Positions 18,348-27,279 of a stretch of DNA of 55,000 nt are shown piece by piece. This DNA comes from Paenibacillus bovis (lineage in GTDB: Bacteria; Bacillota; Bacilli; Paenibacillales; Paenibacillaceae): NCBI RefSeq assembly GCF_001421015.2, contig NZ_CP013023.1:677501-732500 (forward strand), read 5' to 3'. The stretch's first letter is position 1, and each line of letters starts with the position of its first letter. Under the pieces are notes generated by a model. It saw only the letters and a program-made list of their open reading frames with translations. It had not been told where the DNA came from and ran no database searches. A program made the translations under genes and the position numbers.

Positions 18348-18416
18348 TCGCAATCTTGTTCATACCATTGTGCAGAATTTAAGCAGAATGGATGAAAAAG
18401 ATTGCGATTTTCTTTT
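18348..18416 (+). terminator. Terminator after ispE
   Basis: Outer arms TCGCAATCTT / AAGATTGCGA with nested TTCAT / ATGAA and CCATT / AATGG pairs, then TTTTCTTTT: a long hairpin ending ispE. Confidence 0.75.
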
Positions 18417-18505
18417 ACAAACACGTACAAAAATGGTATATTCACTTTAATTATTCGGATTTGGGTATATAATTGTAAATTTTTTGTAGATAGTGAGGAG
18501 TTAAA

Positions 18506-19339
18506 GTGAAAAAATTAAAAAGGAGTGCGCGTCTGGTTGAGTTGACCCAGTATTTGACATCCCGACCACACACGCTGATTCCGTTAACGACGTTTGCTGA
18601 CCGATATGGAGCGGCCAAATCATCGATCAGTGAAGATTTAACGATCATCAAGGAAGTTTTTGAAGAAGAGGGTGTCGGAGAACTGCTGACACTGGCAGGA
18701 GCGGCAGGCGGAGTGAAGTATATCCCGCGTTTGTCGAGAGAAAAAGCTTTTTCCTTTATGAGTGACCTGTGTAATCAACTGGAACAGCCGGAACGTCTGC
18801 TGCCGGGCGATTACATCTACATGTCCGATCTGCTTGGACAGCCGTCCATTTTGAATGAGGTGGGTAAAATTTTTGCCTCCGTATTCGCGGATACGCCGAT
18901 CGATGTGATCATGACTGTAGAGACCAAAGGGATTCCACTGGCACATGCGACAGGTACGCAGCTGAATCTGCCGGTTGTACTGGTACGCCGGGATCATCAG
19001 ATGACCGAAGGATCGGCAGTAAGTATCAACTATGTATCCGGTTCTCACAAAAGTCTGCATACGATGACCCTGTCACGCCGTGCACTTAAAGAAAAGTCAC
19101 GCGTGCTGATTATCGATGATTTTATGAAAGCCGGAGGAACGATTCAGGGTATGGTCGATCTGCTAGGCGAATTCAATGCTACAGTAGCCGGGGTCGGTGT
19201 ACTGCTGGAATCAGGTGCGGTAGACACGGAAGACCGTCTCTGGGCAGATTATGTATCACTCGCTACACTGACCGAAGTCGATGCAAAAAGTAAGAAAATC
19301 ATGGTGAAACCGGGTAATTACTTTGAAAATGAAAAGTAA
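18506..19339 (+). CDS. purR: Purine operon repressor PurR
   Basis: The Bacillus-type PurR (unrelated to E. coli PurR) represses purine synthesis genes and is released by PRPP. An N-terminal winged-helix domain (about residues 1-75, with KRSARLVELTQYLTSRP and SKSSISEDL-like text) precedes a phosphoribosyltransferase-fold domain with the PRPP motif LIIDDFMKAGGTI near 200-212. The length is 277 residues. GTG 18506 follows GAGGAG by five bases. The ridA-type yabJ gene that follows in B. subtilis is absent. Confidence 0.95.
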   Translation: MKKLKRSARLVELTQYLTSRPHTLIPLTTFADRYGAAKSSISEDLTIIKEVFEEEGVGELLTLAGAAGGVKYIPRLSREKAFSFMSDLCNQLEQPERLLPGDYIYMSDLLGQPSILNEVGKIFASVFADTPIDVIMTVETKGIPLAHATGTQLNLPVVLVRRDHQMTEGSAVSINYVSGSHKSLHTMTLSRRALKEKSRVLIIDDFMKAGGTIQGMVDLLGEFNATVAGVGVLLESGAVDTEDRLWADYVSLATLTEVDAKSKKIMVKPGNYFENEK

Positions 19340-19468
19340 TACGCGCTGCAACCTATAGAACCCATTTTCATATTGAGAATGCCTATCAATCAATCTTTTC
19401 GTAATTCGTCGAAAAACGGCAAAAAAAGCAAAAAGACAAAAAAATGCACAATAAATTTTCAGAAAAAA

Positions 19469-19496
19469 AGAGGGATTTCCCTGCCATGTGTGGAAT
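19469..19496 (+). promoter_or_regulatory. Sigma-H-like promoter for spoVG
   Basis: -35-like AGGGATTT (19471-19478) and -10-like GGAAT (19492-19496), 13 bases apart, resemble the sigma-H pattern AGGAnTT...GAAT. The upstream 45 bases are almost all A, as in the B. subtilis spoVG control region bound by AbrB. The predicted start lies about 34 nt before the coding region. Confidence 0.6.
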
Positions 19497-19536
19497 TACA
19501 CAACCAAGTCTTTATGGAAAAAGGTGGTGAACACAT

Positions 19537-19821
19537 ATGGAAATAACGGATGTACGACTCCGCCGGGTGAACTCCGAAGGCAGAATGAAAGCCATTGCAT
19601 CTATCACAATCGACAGCGAATTTGTCGTTCACGACATTCGCGTTATCGACGGTAACAATGGCATGTTTGTCGCAATGCCAAGCAAGCGGACACCGGATGG
19701 CGAGTTCCGCGATATCGCGCATCCTATTTCTTCAAGCACTCGCGAGAAGATTCAGACAGCCGTGCTGACTGAATACGAACGTGCCGGTCTTGAAGAAGAA
19801 GTTATCGAAGAAGGCGCATAA
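19537..19821 (+). CDS. spoVG: SpoVG, RNA/DNA-binding regulator
   Basis: SpoVG is a small nucleic-acid-binding regulator first found through sporulation but widespread in non-sporing Firmicutes such as Staphylococcus and Listeria. The 94-residue product is canonical: [40 protein letters not shown], then [18 protein letters not shown] 19537 follows AAAGGTGG. The gene has a sigma-H-like promoter and its own terminator. Its presence does not prove sporulation ability. Confidence 0.97.
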   Translation: MEITDVRLRRVNSEGRMKAIASITIDSEFVVHDIRVIDGNNGMFVAMPSKRTPDGEFRDIAHPISSSTREKIQTAVLTEYERAGLEEEVIEEGA

Positions 19822-19841
19822 TCAAGTACTTATTGGGGTTT

Positions 19842-19893
19842 AAAAGAAAAGGGAGTCACAGGGAGCAAGAGCTGTGGCTCCCTTTTCTTTTTG
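19842..19893 (+). terminator. spoVG terminator
   Basis: Long near-perfect arms AAAAGAAAAGGGAGTCACAG / CTGTGGCTCCCTTTTCTTTT with a 10-nt loop, then T residues. Confidence 0.92.
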
Positions 19894-20045
19894 TCCGGAA
19901 TAAGATATATTCAGTATGGAGTTTTTTTGACGGCTGTATAATTATGGGTGAACACAAAGATTACAAAGTCCCGCAAACAGGCTTTTTTTCAGGCAAATCA
20001 GGGATTGTATGTATAAATGGATTTAATTATAGAGGAGGCATTTTT

Positions 20046-21437
20046 TTGAAAAGGATGGCAGTAGTACTGGCAGCAGGTAAAGGCAAACGGATGAAATCCA
20101 AACTGTATAAAGTGCTTCATCCGGTATGTGGCAAGCCAATGGTAGGTCATGTACTGGACGCTGTGCAAAAGGTTAATTGTGAGCGTAGTGTAGTCGTGGT
20201 AGGACATGGAGCAGAAGCTGTACAATCGTTCCTGGGAGATCGCGCAGAATATGCGCTGCAAAGCGAGCAGCTGGGTACAGGGCATGCGGTTCGTCAGGCA
20301 GAGCCGCTGATTGGTGCCGAACAGGGTACAACGATCGTGATCTGTGGAGATACGCCGCTCGTTACACCGGAGACGCTGGAGAATCTGATCCACCAGCATG
20401 AATCCGAAGGCGCGGCAGTTACGATTTTGACAGCAGTAATGGAAGATCCTACAGGCTACGGCCGCATTATTCGTGATGCCGACGGCAGTGTAATCAAGAT
20501 TGTAGAGCAAAAGGACGGTACACCGGAAGAACTGGCGGTACAGGAAATCAATACAGGCACCTATTGCTTTGATAACTCTCTGCTGTTCTCTGCACTGTCC
20601 AAAGTAACAAATAACAATGCACAGCAGGAGTATTATCTGCCAGACTGCATTACCATTTTACGTGAACAGGGTAAACGTATCTCCGCTTACGTAACAGCTG
20701 ACATTTCCGAATCCATCGGTGTCAATGACCGTGTGGCCCTGTCGGAAGCCGAGCAGTTTATGCGCAGACGTCTTGCTCGCCATCATATGCTGAATGGCGT
20801 TACTATCATTGATCCGGATTCCACGTATATTGGTGCGGACGTACAGATCGGTTCGGATACTGTACTGCACCCGGGTACGATTCTCAAAGGAAACACTGTG
20901 ATTGGTGAGGATTGCGTAATTGGTCCGAATACAGAAATCGAAGATTCCAGAGTAGCGAGTGGCACAACCATTCGTCAATCTGTATTGTCCGAGACGGAAG
21001 TTGGCCAGGAAGGCATGATTGGACCATTCGCTTACCTGCGTCCAGGTACTGTACTGGGCGACCAGGTCAAGGTCGGCGACTTTGTCGAATTGAAAAATGC
21101 CAAAATCGGCAATGGCTCCAAAGTGCCTCACCTGAGCTACGTGGGTGATGCGGAAGTCGGTTCCGGCGTTAATATCGGCTGCGGAGCAATCACAGCCAAC
21201 TACGACGGAATGAACAAGTTCAAAACGATTATCGAAGACGATGTATTTATCGGTAGCAACTCCAATCTGATTGCTCCGGTTCGTGTAGGCAAAGGCGCTT
21301 ATGTCGTAGCCGGCTCCACGATCACAAATGATGTGGATGCAAATGATCTGGCTATCGCTCGTGCGCGCCAGGAAAACAAGGCTGGATACGCGGACAAAAT
21401 CCGTGCCAAAGCCAAAGCAATCAAGGAACAAAAGTAA
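20046..21437 (+). CDS. glmU: Bifunctional UDP-N-acetylglucosamine pyrophosphorylase / glucosamine-1-phosphate N-acetyltransferase
   Basis: GlmU makes UDP-GlcNAc for peptidoglycan and teichoic acids. The N-terminal uridyltransferase domain starts with [19 protein letters not shown] (about residues 7-25). The C-terminal left-handed beta-helix acetyltransferase domain shows hexapeptide repeats from about residue 250 and the catalytic region [15 protein letters not shown]. The TTG start at 20046 follows AGAGGAGG by seven bases and gives 463 residues; a longer frame from 19833 runs through the spoVG terminator and is not real. prs follows, as in B. subtilis. Confidence 0.96.
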   Translation: MKRMAVVLAAGKGKRMKSKLYKVLHPVCGKPMVGHVLDAVQKVNCERSVVVVGHGAEAVQSFLGDRAEYALQSEQLGTGHAVRQAEPLIGAEQGTTIVICGDTPLVTPETLENLIHQHESEGAAVTILTAVMEDPTGYGRIIRDADGSVIKIVEQKDGTPEELAVQEINTGTYCFDNSLLFSALSKVTNNNAQQEYYLPDCITILREQGKRISAYVTADISESIGVNDRVALSEAEQFMRRRLARHHMLNGVTIIDPDSTYIGADVQIGSDTVLHPGTILKGNTVIGEDCVIGPNTEIEDSRVASGTTIRQSVLSETEVGQEGMIGPFAYLRPGTVLGDQVKVGDFVELKNAKIGNGSKVPHLSYVGDAEVGSGVNIGCGAITANYDGMNKFKTIIEDDVFIGSNSNLIAPVRVGKGAYVVAGSTITNDVDANDLAIARARQENKAGYADKIRAKAKAIKEQK

Positions 21438-21631
21438 TAATTTGTGAATCATCGTGTAATTTGATTAAATTATTATCCTTTTGCACTAACATAATGCCAC
21501 TATTCGCTAGAAAATTATTATATAATGTTAAGTGTATGATGCTTGTTGAATGATCTGATCGACCATATAGAGAGAAATAAGAACGAGATGATGAGCATTC
21601 CAATGAACCACCACGGAGGGTTTTAACCATT

Positions 21632-22585
21632 ATGACTTATTGTGATTCCAAACTAAAGATTTTCACTTGTAATTCCAATCCCAAGTTGGCGGGTCAGATT
21701 GCCGACTATATCGGTATTCCCATGGGCGAATCCCGTACGACCAGCTTCAGTGATGGCGAAATCCAGGTGAAATTATCCGAAAGCGTCCGCGGTTGTCATG
21801 TGTATATCATCCAATCGACCTGCGCGCCGGTAAATGATAACCTGATGGAACTGCTTGTCATGGTAGACGCACTGAAACGTGCTTCGGCCAAGAGCATTAA
21901 CGTCGTGATTCCTTATTACGGGTATGCACGTCAGGATCGTAAAGCACGTTCACGTGATCCGATCACAGCAAAACTGGTAGCCAACCTGATCGAAAAAGCA
22001 GGCGCTCACCGTGTTATTGCGATGGATTTGCATGCGATGCAGATTCAGGGCTTTTTCGATATTCCGGTGGATCATCTGCTGGGCGTACCGATTCTGGCTC
22101 AATATTTCCGTTCCAAGCAAATCGAGAACCCAGTTGTCGTATCTCCTGACCATGGTGGTGTAGTACGTGCACGCAAACTGGCTGATCTGCTCAGCGCACC
22201 GCTGGCAATCATCGACAAGCGTCGTCCGGAGCCCAATGTCAGCGAAGTAATGAACATTATCGGTAATATCGAAGGCAAGACTGCTATTCTGGTCGATGAT
22301 ATTATCGATACGGCAGGTACAATTGTACTGGGCGCGAATGCACTGATCGAAGGCGGCGTCAAAGAAGTATACGCATGCTGTACGCATCCGGTGCTGTCCG
22401 GTCCGGCGATGGATCGTCTGGAAAACTCTCCACTCAAAGAAGTGATTGTGACGGATACCATTCCGATCACGCATCCGAATCCGACGAGCAAGCTGAAAGT
22501 ATTGTCGGTTGCTCCGTTGATGGGTGAAGCAATCATCCGTGTACACGAAGAACTGTCGATCAGCAAGCTGTTTGAAATCGAATAA
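21632..22585 (+). CDS. prs: Ribose-phosphate pyrophosphokinase
   Basis: This enzyme makes PRPP from ribose 5-phosphate and ATP for purine, pyrimidine, NAD and histidine synthesis. The pyrophosphate loop [11 protein letters not shown] is near residues 103-113, the metal site [18 protein letters not shown] near 134-151, and the PRPP loop [11 protein letters not shown] near 223-233. The length of 317 residues is standard. ATG 21632 follows CGGAGGG. Both PurR (senses PRPP) and Hpt (uses PRPP) are encoded in this window. Confidence 0.97.
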   Translation: MTYCDSKLKIFTCNSNPKLAGQIADYIGIPMGESRTTSFSDGEIQVKLSESVRGCHVYIIQSTCAPVNDNLMELLVMVDALKRASAKSINVVIPYYGYARQDRKARSRDPITAKLVANLIEKAGAHRVIAMDLHAMQIQGFFDIPVDHLLGVPILAQYFRSKQIENPVVVSPDHGGVVRARKLADLLSAPLAIIDKRRPEPNVSEVMNIIGNIEGKTAILVDDIIDTAGTIVLGANALIEGGVKEVYACCTHPVLSGPAMDRLENSPLKEVIVTDTIPITHPNPTSKLKVLSVAPLMGEAIIRVHEELSISKLFEIE

Positions 22586-22600
22586 TCAGATACACACACA

Positions 22601-22637
22601 AAGGGTTACTTCCTCACTTGGAGGCAAGTAACCCTTA
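22601..22637. terminator. Strong hairpin after prs
   Basis: A 10-bp stem AAGGGTTACT / AGTAACCCTT with further inner CCTC / GAGG pairing. No long T run follows, so it may act as a weak terminator or a 3'-end stabiliser between the converging prs and minus-strand genes. Confidence 0.6.
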
Positions 22638-22667
22638 TCGTTGTATCTATCGAAGTATCCTTTGCGT

Positions 22668-22868
22668 TTAATAGCCTGGTCTGGATACAAAGGTATGCCG
22701 CTGTCGATGATACAGAATATGGTTCATCTCGATAAACTGATGATCATAGGCGGTAATCAGACCAATATCCACAGGAATACCATGACGGTAAATCTGCACA
22801 GGCATTTCCTGTCTGAAATGATCGTAGAAATGACGGTTTTTCAGCAGCTGCTGCCCAAAGGTATACAT
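22668..22868 (-). CDS. Small conserved-looking protein of unknown function
   Basis: I do not recognise the family. The 66-residue product starts MYTFGQQLLKNRHFYDHF, is rich in His, Tyr, Phe and Arg, and ends in VSRPGY; no membrane segment or metal-binding cysteine is visible. It is very probably real, because ATG 22868 is preceded by a perfect GAGGAGG nine bases upstream on the minus strand. A longer reading from 22964 has no such site. It is the only minus-strand gene between abrB and the right edge, inserted between prs and pth. Confidence 0.8.
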   Translation of the reverse strand: MYTFGQQLLKNRHFYDHFRQEMPVQIYRHGIPVDIGLITAYDHQFIEMNHILYHRQRHTFVSRPGY

Positions 22869-22992
22869 GCTGAGTGTCCTCCTCGTTAGACTTATCCGTT
22901 TGGTGTAAACCAATTTTAACAAAAAATGAAAATTACTGCACCGTAGACATATGCATATCGACATATACCGAAGAAATGAGGATTATGAAACA

Positions 22993-23553
22993 ATGAAATG
23001 GATTGTAGGATTGGGTAACCCTGGACCCGAATATGCCAAAACACGCCATAACGTAGGCTTCATGGCGCTGGATCGACTGGCTGAACGACACGGTATATCC
23101 ATCAGTCAAAGTAAAAGCAAATCGCTGATTGGCGAAGGCCATATCGGTGGAGTCAAAGCCGTTCTGATCAAACCAATGACCTATATGAATCTGTCCGGTG
23201 AAGCGGTACGTTCCTATATGGATTATTACAAAGTCGCTCTGGAAGACCTGATCGTTGTCTATGATGATATGGATACCGAGACCGGCAAGATCCGTCTGCG
23301 TTATCAGGGCAGTGCAGGCGGTCATAACGGGATCAAGTCCATTATCCAGCATACCGGTACCCAGAAGTTCGACCGGATCCGCATGGGTGTGTCACGGCCA
23401 GAGCCTGGTTATGCGATTGTGGATTATGTACTGGCCCCTTTTCCCAAGAAAGAAAAGGAATTGCTGGATCAAATGATCGAGAATACATGCGATGCGCTCG
23501 AATTTAGTATGAAGCATACGTTTGAGCAGACCATGGCTAAGTTTAATGGATAA
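22993..23553 (+). CDS. pth: Peptidyl-tRNA hydrolase
   Basis: Pth recycles peptidyl-tRNAs that drop off the ribosome. The 186-residue protein has the family N-terminus MKWIVGLGNPGPEYAKTRHN with the catalytic His in TRHNVG (about residue 20), the GEAVRSYMDYYK helix, and VVYDDMDTETGKIRLR near 90-105. ATG 22993 is chosen because it gives the canonical start; the upstream frame from 22951 adds unrelated residues. In B. subtilis it is followed by fin (yabK), which is missing here. Confidence 0.96.
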   Translation: MKWIVGLGNPGPEYAKTRHNVGFMALDRLAERHGISISQSKSKSLIGEGHIGGVKAVLIKPMTYMNLSGEAVRSYMDYYKVALEDLIVVYDDMDTETGKIRLRYQGSAGGHNGIKSIIQHTGTQKFDRIRMGVSRPEPGYAIVDYVLAPFPKKEKELLDQMIENTCDALEFSMKHTFEQTMAKFNG

Positions 23554-23598
23554 TGGTATAATAAAGCTTAATAATTATATCTTTTAAATCGTATATAT

Positions 23599-23645
23599 GC
23601 CGCCTTCCGGACCCGCAATGCACAGGTTAAGAAGGCGGTTGTTTG
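23599..23645 (+). terminator. Terminator after pth
   Basis: Arms CCGCCTTC (23600-23607) / GAAGGCGG (23631-23638) with a 23-nt loop, followed by TTGTTTG. Confidence 0.65.
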
Positions 23646-23754
23646 TAGGCAAATCGGTATTTTATCCGGTTTGTCGTTTTACCGTTGTATTATTTGTGTA
23701 TAATCCTTTGTTTATATATTTTGATACTGATCCGAGAATAAGTGAGGTGCCGCT

Positions 23755-26700
23755 TTGTTACACAATCTGATACAAGCATTTGCCAAAGATAATGACTTTG
23801 GTTCTGTTCGCGATGGTATTGTGTCCGGAATGAAAGATCAACTCATTTCCGGATTGTCTGGCTCGGCCCGGCATTTATTGATTGCGGGCCTTTTTGCAGA
23901 GACGCAAAGACCCATGCTGGTCGTTACTCATAATATGTTCCATGCCCACAAAATCGCCGAAGATCTGCAGGAGGCGTTAACGCCGGAGCAGGTACTGCTT
24001 TATCCTGCGAATGAGCTGGTAGCGGCAGAATCTGCGATTTCCAGCCCGGAGACGCTGGCACAGCGTATTGATGTACTGACGCAGTGTGCCGCTGGATTCC
24101 GCGGCGTTGTTGTTGTGCCATTTTCCGGTGTGCGCCGTTATTTGCCGGCACGCGAAAATATCGCCGGTGCAGAGATTATTCTGCAGGATGGCGGGACACT
24201 GGAGCTGGAAGCCTTCCTCAAGCGAATGGTAGAACTGGGATATGAGCGCGTAGAACGTGTAGAATCCCGCGGAGAAATGAGTGTTCGCGGAGGCATTATC
24301 GACTTTTACCCGGTGACGACGAATCTGGCGTATCGGGTAGAGCTGTTCGATGAGGAGATTGATTCGATCCGTACTTTTGATCCGGATGATCAGCGCTCGA
24401 TTGATAAAGTGAAATCGGTCACCATTACACCATGCCGCGAGATTATTGCAGATGAAGAGCGGATGCGCAAAGCTGCTGATCTGGTATCGGCGCGTCTGGA
24501 TATGCAACTGGAGAAAATGAGCGACCGTCAGGCCAAAGCACGATTGAAAGAAGAAATCGGCCGCGAAATCGAACTGCTGCGTCAGCATGTCTATTTCCCG
24601 GAAATCTACAAATATATCGCCCTGCTCTATCCAGAGCAGGTTACCCTGTATGATTATCTGCCGGAAGATACGGTAGTTATTATGGAAGAACCAGCGCGTC
24701 TGCAGGAAACAGCACGTCAGCTGGAACGCGACGAAAGTGAATGGGATATGCATCTGCTGCAAAATGGCAAGAGCCTGCCCGGACTGGAACTGGCTGCCCA
24801 TACGGATGATGTGATGTACCGCAGTCCTTTCCAGAGTATCTGGATGTCAGTGTTCCTGCGTCAGGTACCGCATGTACAGCCCGGCAATATCGTCAATTTT
24901 GTCAGCCGTACCATGCAGGATTTCCATGGACAGATGAATGTACTCAAGTCCGAAATGGAACGCTGGAAAAAAACCGGCATCCATGTCGTGATGGTAGCCA
25001 GCGGCGAAGAACGGATGGAACGTGTCCGTCGTGTGCTGGATGACTATGATATTGAAACGCCTGTCATGATGGATGGTAATCTGCAGGCCGGTTTTGAACT
25101 GCCTTCGATTCAGTTGGCGGTTATTACCGAAGGAGAAATGTTCTCCAAAAAACAGCGCAAAGTGCGTAAAGTCAGCAAAAACGTGGATAATGCAGAACGT
25201 ATCCGCAGTTATACCGAACTGAAGGTCGGCGATTACGTCGTTCACCAGAACCATGGCATCGGTAAATACATGGGGATCGGTACGCTTGAAGTAGGCGGTA
25301 TTCACAAAGACTACATGCATATTATGTATGCCGGTGGAGACAAGCTGTCCGTACCGATCGAGCAGATCGATCTGATTCAAAAATATGTCGGCTCCGAAGA
25401 AAAAGAGCCTAAGGTGTACAAGCTGGGCGGCAATGAATGGATTCGGGTCAAAAATAAAGTTCGTTCTTCCGTACAGGATATTGCCGACGATCTGATCAAG
25501 CTGTATGCAGAGCGTCAGGCGGCGCCTGGTTATGCTTTTGAAAAAGATACTAACGAGCAAAATGAGTTCGAGAATACATTCCCGTATGACGAGACTCGTG
25601 ACCAGCTACGTGCGATTGATGAGATCAAGGGTGATATGGAGAAAAACCGTCCGATGGATCGCCTGCTCTGCGGCGACGTAGGATACGGCAAAACCGAAGT
25701 GGCAATCCGAGCAGCCTTCAAGGCAGCAATCGAAGGCAAGCAGGTAGCGATCCTGGTGCCGACGACGATTCTCGCCCAGCAGCATTATGAGACATTCCGT
25801 GAGCGGTTTGCCGAGTATCCATTTAATATTGGAGTACTGAGCCGCTTCCGTACACGCAAAGAACAGAACGAGACGATCAAAGGAATCAAGCAGGGTACGA
25901 TTGATGTGGTAATCGGTACGCATCGTCTGCTGTCCCAGGATCTGGTGTTCAAGGATCTGGGTCTGCTGATCGTCGATGAAGAGCAGCGCTTCGGTGTATC
26001 GCACAAAGAGAAGCTCAAGCGTCTCAAAACCAATGTAGACGTACTTACCCTGACGGCAACGCCAATTCCGCGTACGCTGCATATGTCGATGCTGGGTGTA
26101 CGTGATCTGTCGGTTATCGAGACACCGCCGGAAAATCGTTTCCCGGTACAGACGTATGTTGTCGAGCATAGTCCGACACTGGTACGTGAAGCGGTAGAGC
26201 GTGAGCTGAACCGTGGCGGCCAGGTGTACTATTTGTACAACAAGGTACAGGGTATTCACGAGATGGCTGCCCATATCTCCGAACTGGTACCGGATGCGCG
26301 CGTAGCGGTAGGACATGGACAAATGTCTGAGCAGGAATTAGAGAAGACCATTCTGGACTTCCTGGATGGCGAGTTCGATGTATTGGTCAGTACCAGTATT
26401 ATCGAGACTGGCGTCGATATCCCGAACGTGAATACGCTGATTGTGCATGATGCAGACAAGATGGGTCTCTCCCAGCTGTATCAGCTGCGTGGACGGGTAG
26501 GACGTTCCAACCGGATCGCTTATGCGTACTTTACGTATCAGCGGGATAAAGTATTGACCGAAGTTGCCGAGAAGCGTCTGCAGTCGATCAAGGAATTCAC
26601 AGAGCTCGGTTCCGGATTCAAAATTGCTATGCGTGACCTGTCGATTCGCGGAGCAGGTAATCTGCTAGGTGCAGAACAGTCTGGCTTTATCGCTTCGGTC

Positions 26701-27279
26701 GGTTTTGATTTGTATTCGCAGATGCTGGCAGAAGAAATCCAGAAGCGTAAAGTGACCATGCTAGGTGAGCAAGATCTCAAAGCCAATGACTGGAATACAA
26801 CGATCGATCTGTCCATTGATGCGTATTTGCCATCCGATTATATTTATGATAGTATCCAAAAAATAGAAATTTACAAGAAAGTGGCAGCTGTATCTTCCTT
26901 TGATGATATTGCAGAGCTGGAAGATGAACTGCTGGATCGCTTTGGCGAACTGCCGGAAGCTGTTATCCAGTTGATGCAGGTAGCCCGTCTGAAGCTGTAC
27001 GGCAAACGTTACGGTATTGAACATATTTCCCGTCAGGGTGATAATGTACAGCTCAAATTCCATGCAGGCCAGGAAAAAGCATTTGATATGACCCTTCTGT
27101 CCGAGATTGGCAATCGCTACGAAAGACGTGTACAATTTAATCAGGGTTCCAACATGATCATTCAGGTTAAAGGCAAGGGAATGACGGATGGCGAGCTGCT
27201 GGAGCTACTGCGCCAGTTTCTTGAGGCTGTCATGGAATCATTCAAATTAAAGGGGGAACTACAGAATGTGGCCAATTAA
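23755..27279 (+). CDS. mfd: Transcription-repair coupling factor
   Basis: Mfd is a DNA translocase that removes RNA polymerase stalled at lesions and recruits UvrA. The 1174 residues show the UvrB-like N-terminal region, the RNA-polymerase-interacting CarD-like domain (LKVGDYVVHQNHGIGKYMG, about 490-550), and the RecG-like helicase with Walker A GDVGYGKTEVA near 642-652. The DEEQ box (VDEEQRFGV) and TATPIPRTLHMSM follow, then the C-terminal autoinhibitory TRCF domain. The TTG start at 23755 follows GAGGTG by five bases. An extended -10 (TGTGTATAAT at 23695-23704) may drive it. It overlaps the next gene by 14 nt. Confidence 0.97.
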   Translation: MLHNLIQAFAKDNDFGSVRDGIVSGMKDQLISGLSGSARHLLIAGLFAETQRPMLVVTHNMFHAHKIAEDLQEALTPEQVLLYPANELVAAESAISSPETLAQRIDVLTQCAAGFRGVVVVPFSGVRRYLPARENIAGAEIILQDGGTLELEAFLKRMVELGYERVERVESRGEMSVRGGIIDFYPVTTNLAYRVELFDEEIDSIRTFDPDDQRSIDKVKSVTITPCREIIADEERMRKAADLVSARLDMQLEKMSDRQAKARLKEEIGREIELLRQHVYFPEIYKYIALLYPEQVTLYDYLPEDTVVIMEEPARLQETARQLERDESEWDMHLLQNGKSLPGLELAAHTDDVMYRSPFQSIWMSVFLRQVPHVQPGNIVNFVSRTMQDFHGQMNVLKSEMERWKKTGIHVVMVASGEERMERVRRVLDDYDIETPVMMDGNLQAGFELPSIQLAVITEGEMFSKKQRKVRKVSKNVDNAERIRSYTELKVGDYVVHQNHGIGKYMGIGTLEVGGIHKDYMHIMYAGGDKLSVPIEQIDLIQKYVGSEEKEPKVYKLGGNEWIRVKNKVRSSVQDIADDLIKLYAERQAAPGYAFEKDTNEQNEFENTFPYDETRDQLRAIDEIKGDMEKNRPMDRLLCGDVGYGKTEVAIRAAFKAAIEGKQVAILVPTTILAQQHYETFRERFAEYPFNIGVLSRFRTRKEQNETIKGIKQGTIDVVIGTHRLLSQDLVFKDLGLLIVDEEQRFGVSHKEKLKRLKTNVDVLTLTATPIPRTLHMSMLGVRDLSVIETPPENRFPVQTYVVEHSPTLVREAVERELNRGGQVYYLYNKVQGIHEMAAHISELVPDARVAVGHGQMSEQELEKTILDFLDGEFDVLVSTSIIETGVDIPNVNTLIVHDADKMGLSQLYQLRGRVGRSNRIAYAYFTYQRDKVLTEVAEKRLQSIKEFTELGSGFKIAMRDLSIRGAGNLLGAEQSGFIASVGFDLYSQMLAEEIQKRKVTMLGEQDLKANDWNTTIDLSIDAYLPSDYIYDSIQKIEIYKKVAAVSSFDDIAELEDELLDRFGELPEAVIQLMQVARLKLYGKRYGIEHISRQGDNVQLKFHAGQEKAFDMTLLSEIGNRYERRVQFNQGSNMIIQVKGKGMTDGELLELLRQFLEAVMESFKLKGELQNVAN

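Noticed and set aside
19833..20045. N-terminal extension of glmU
   Set aside because: The extended frame reads through the spoVG terminator; the TTG at 20046 has a perfect ribosome site and gives the canonical N-terminus.
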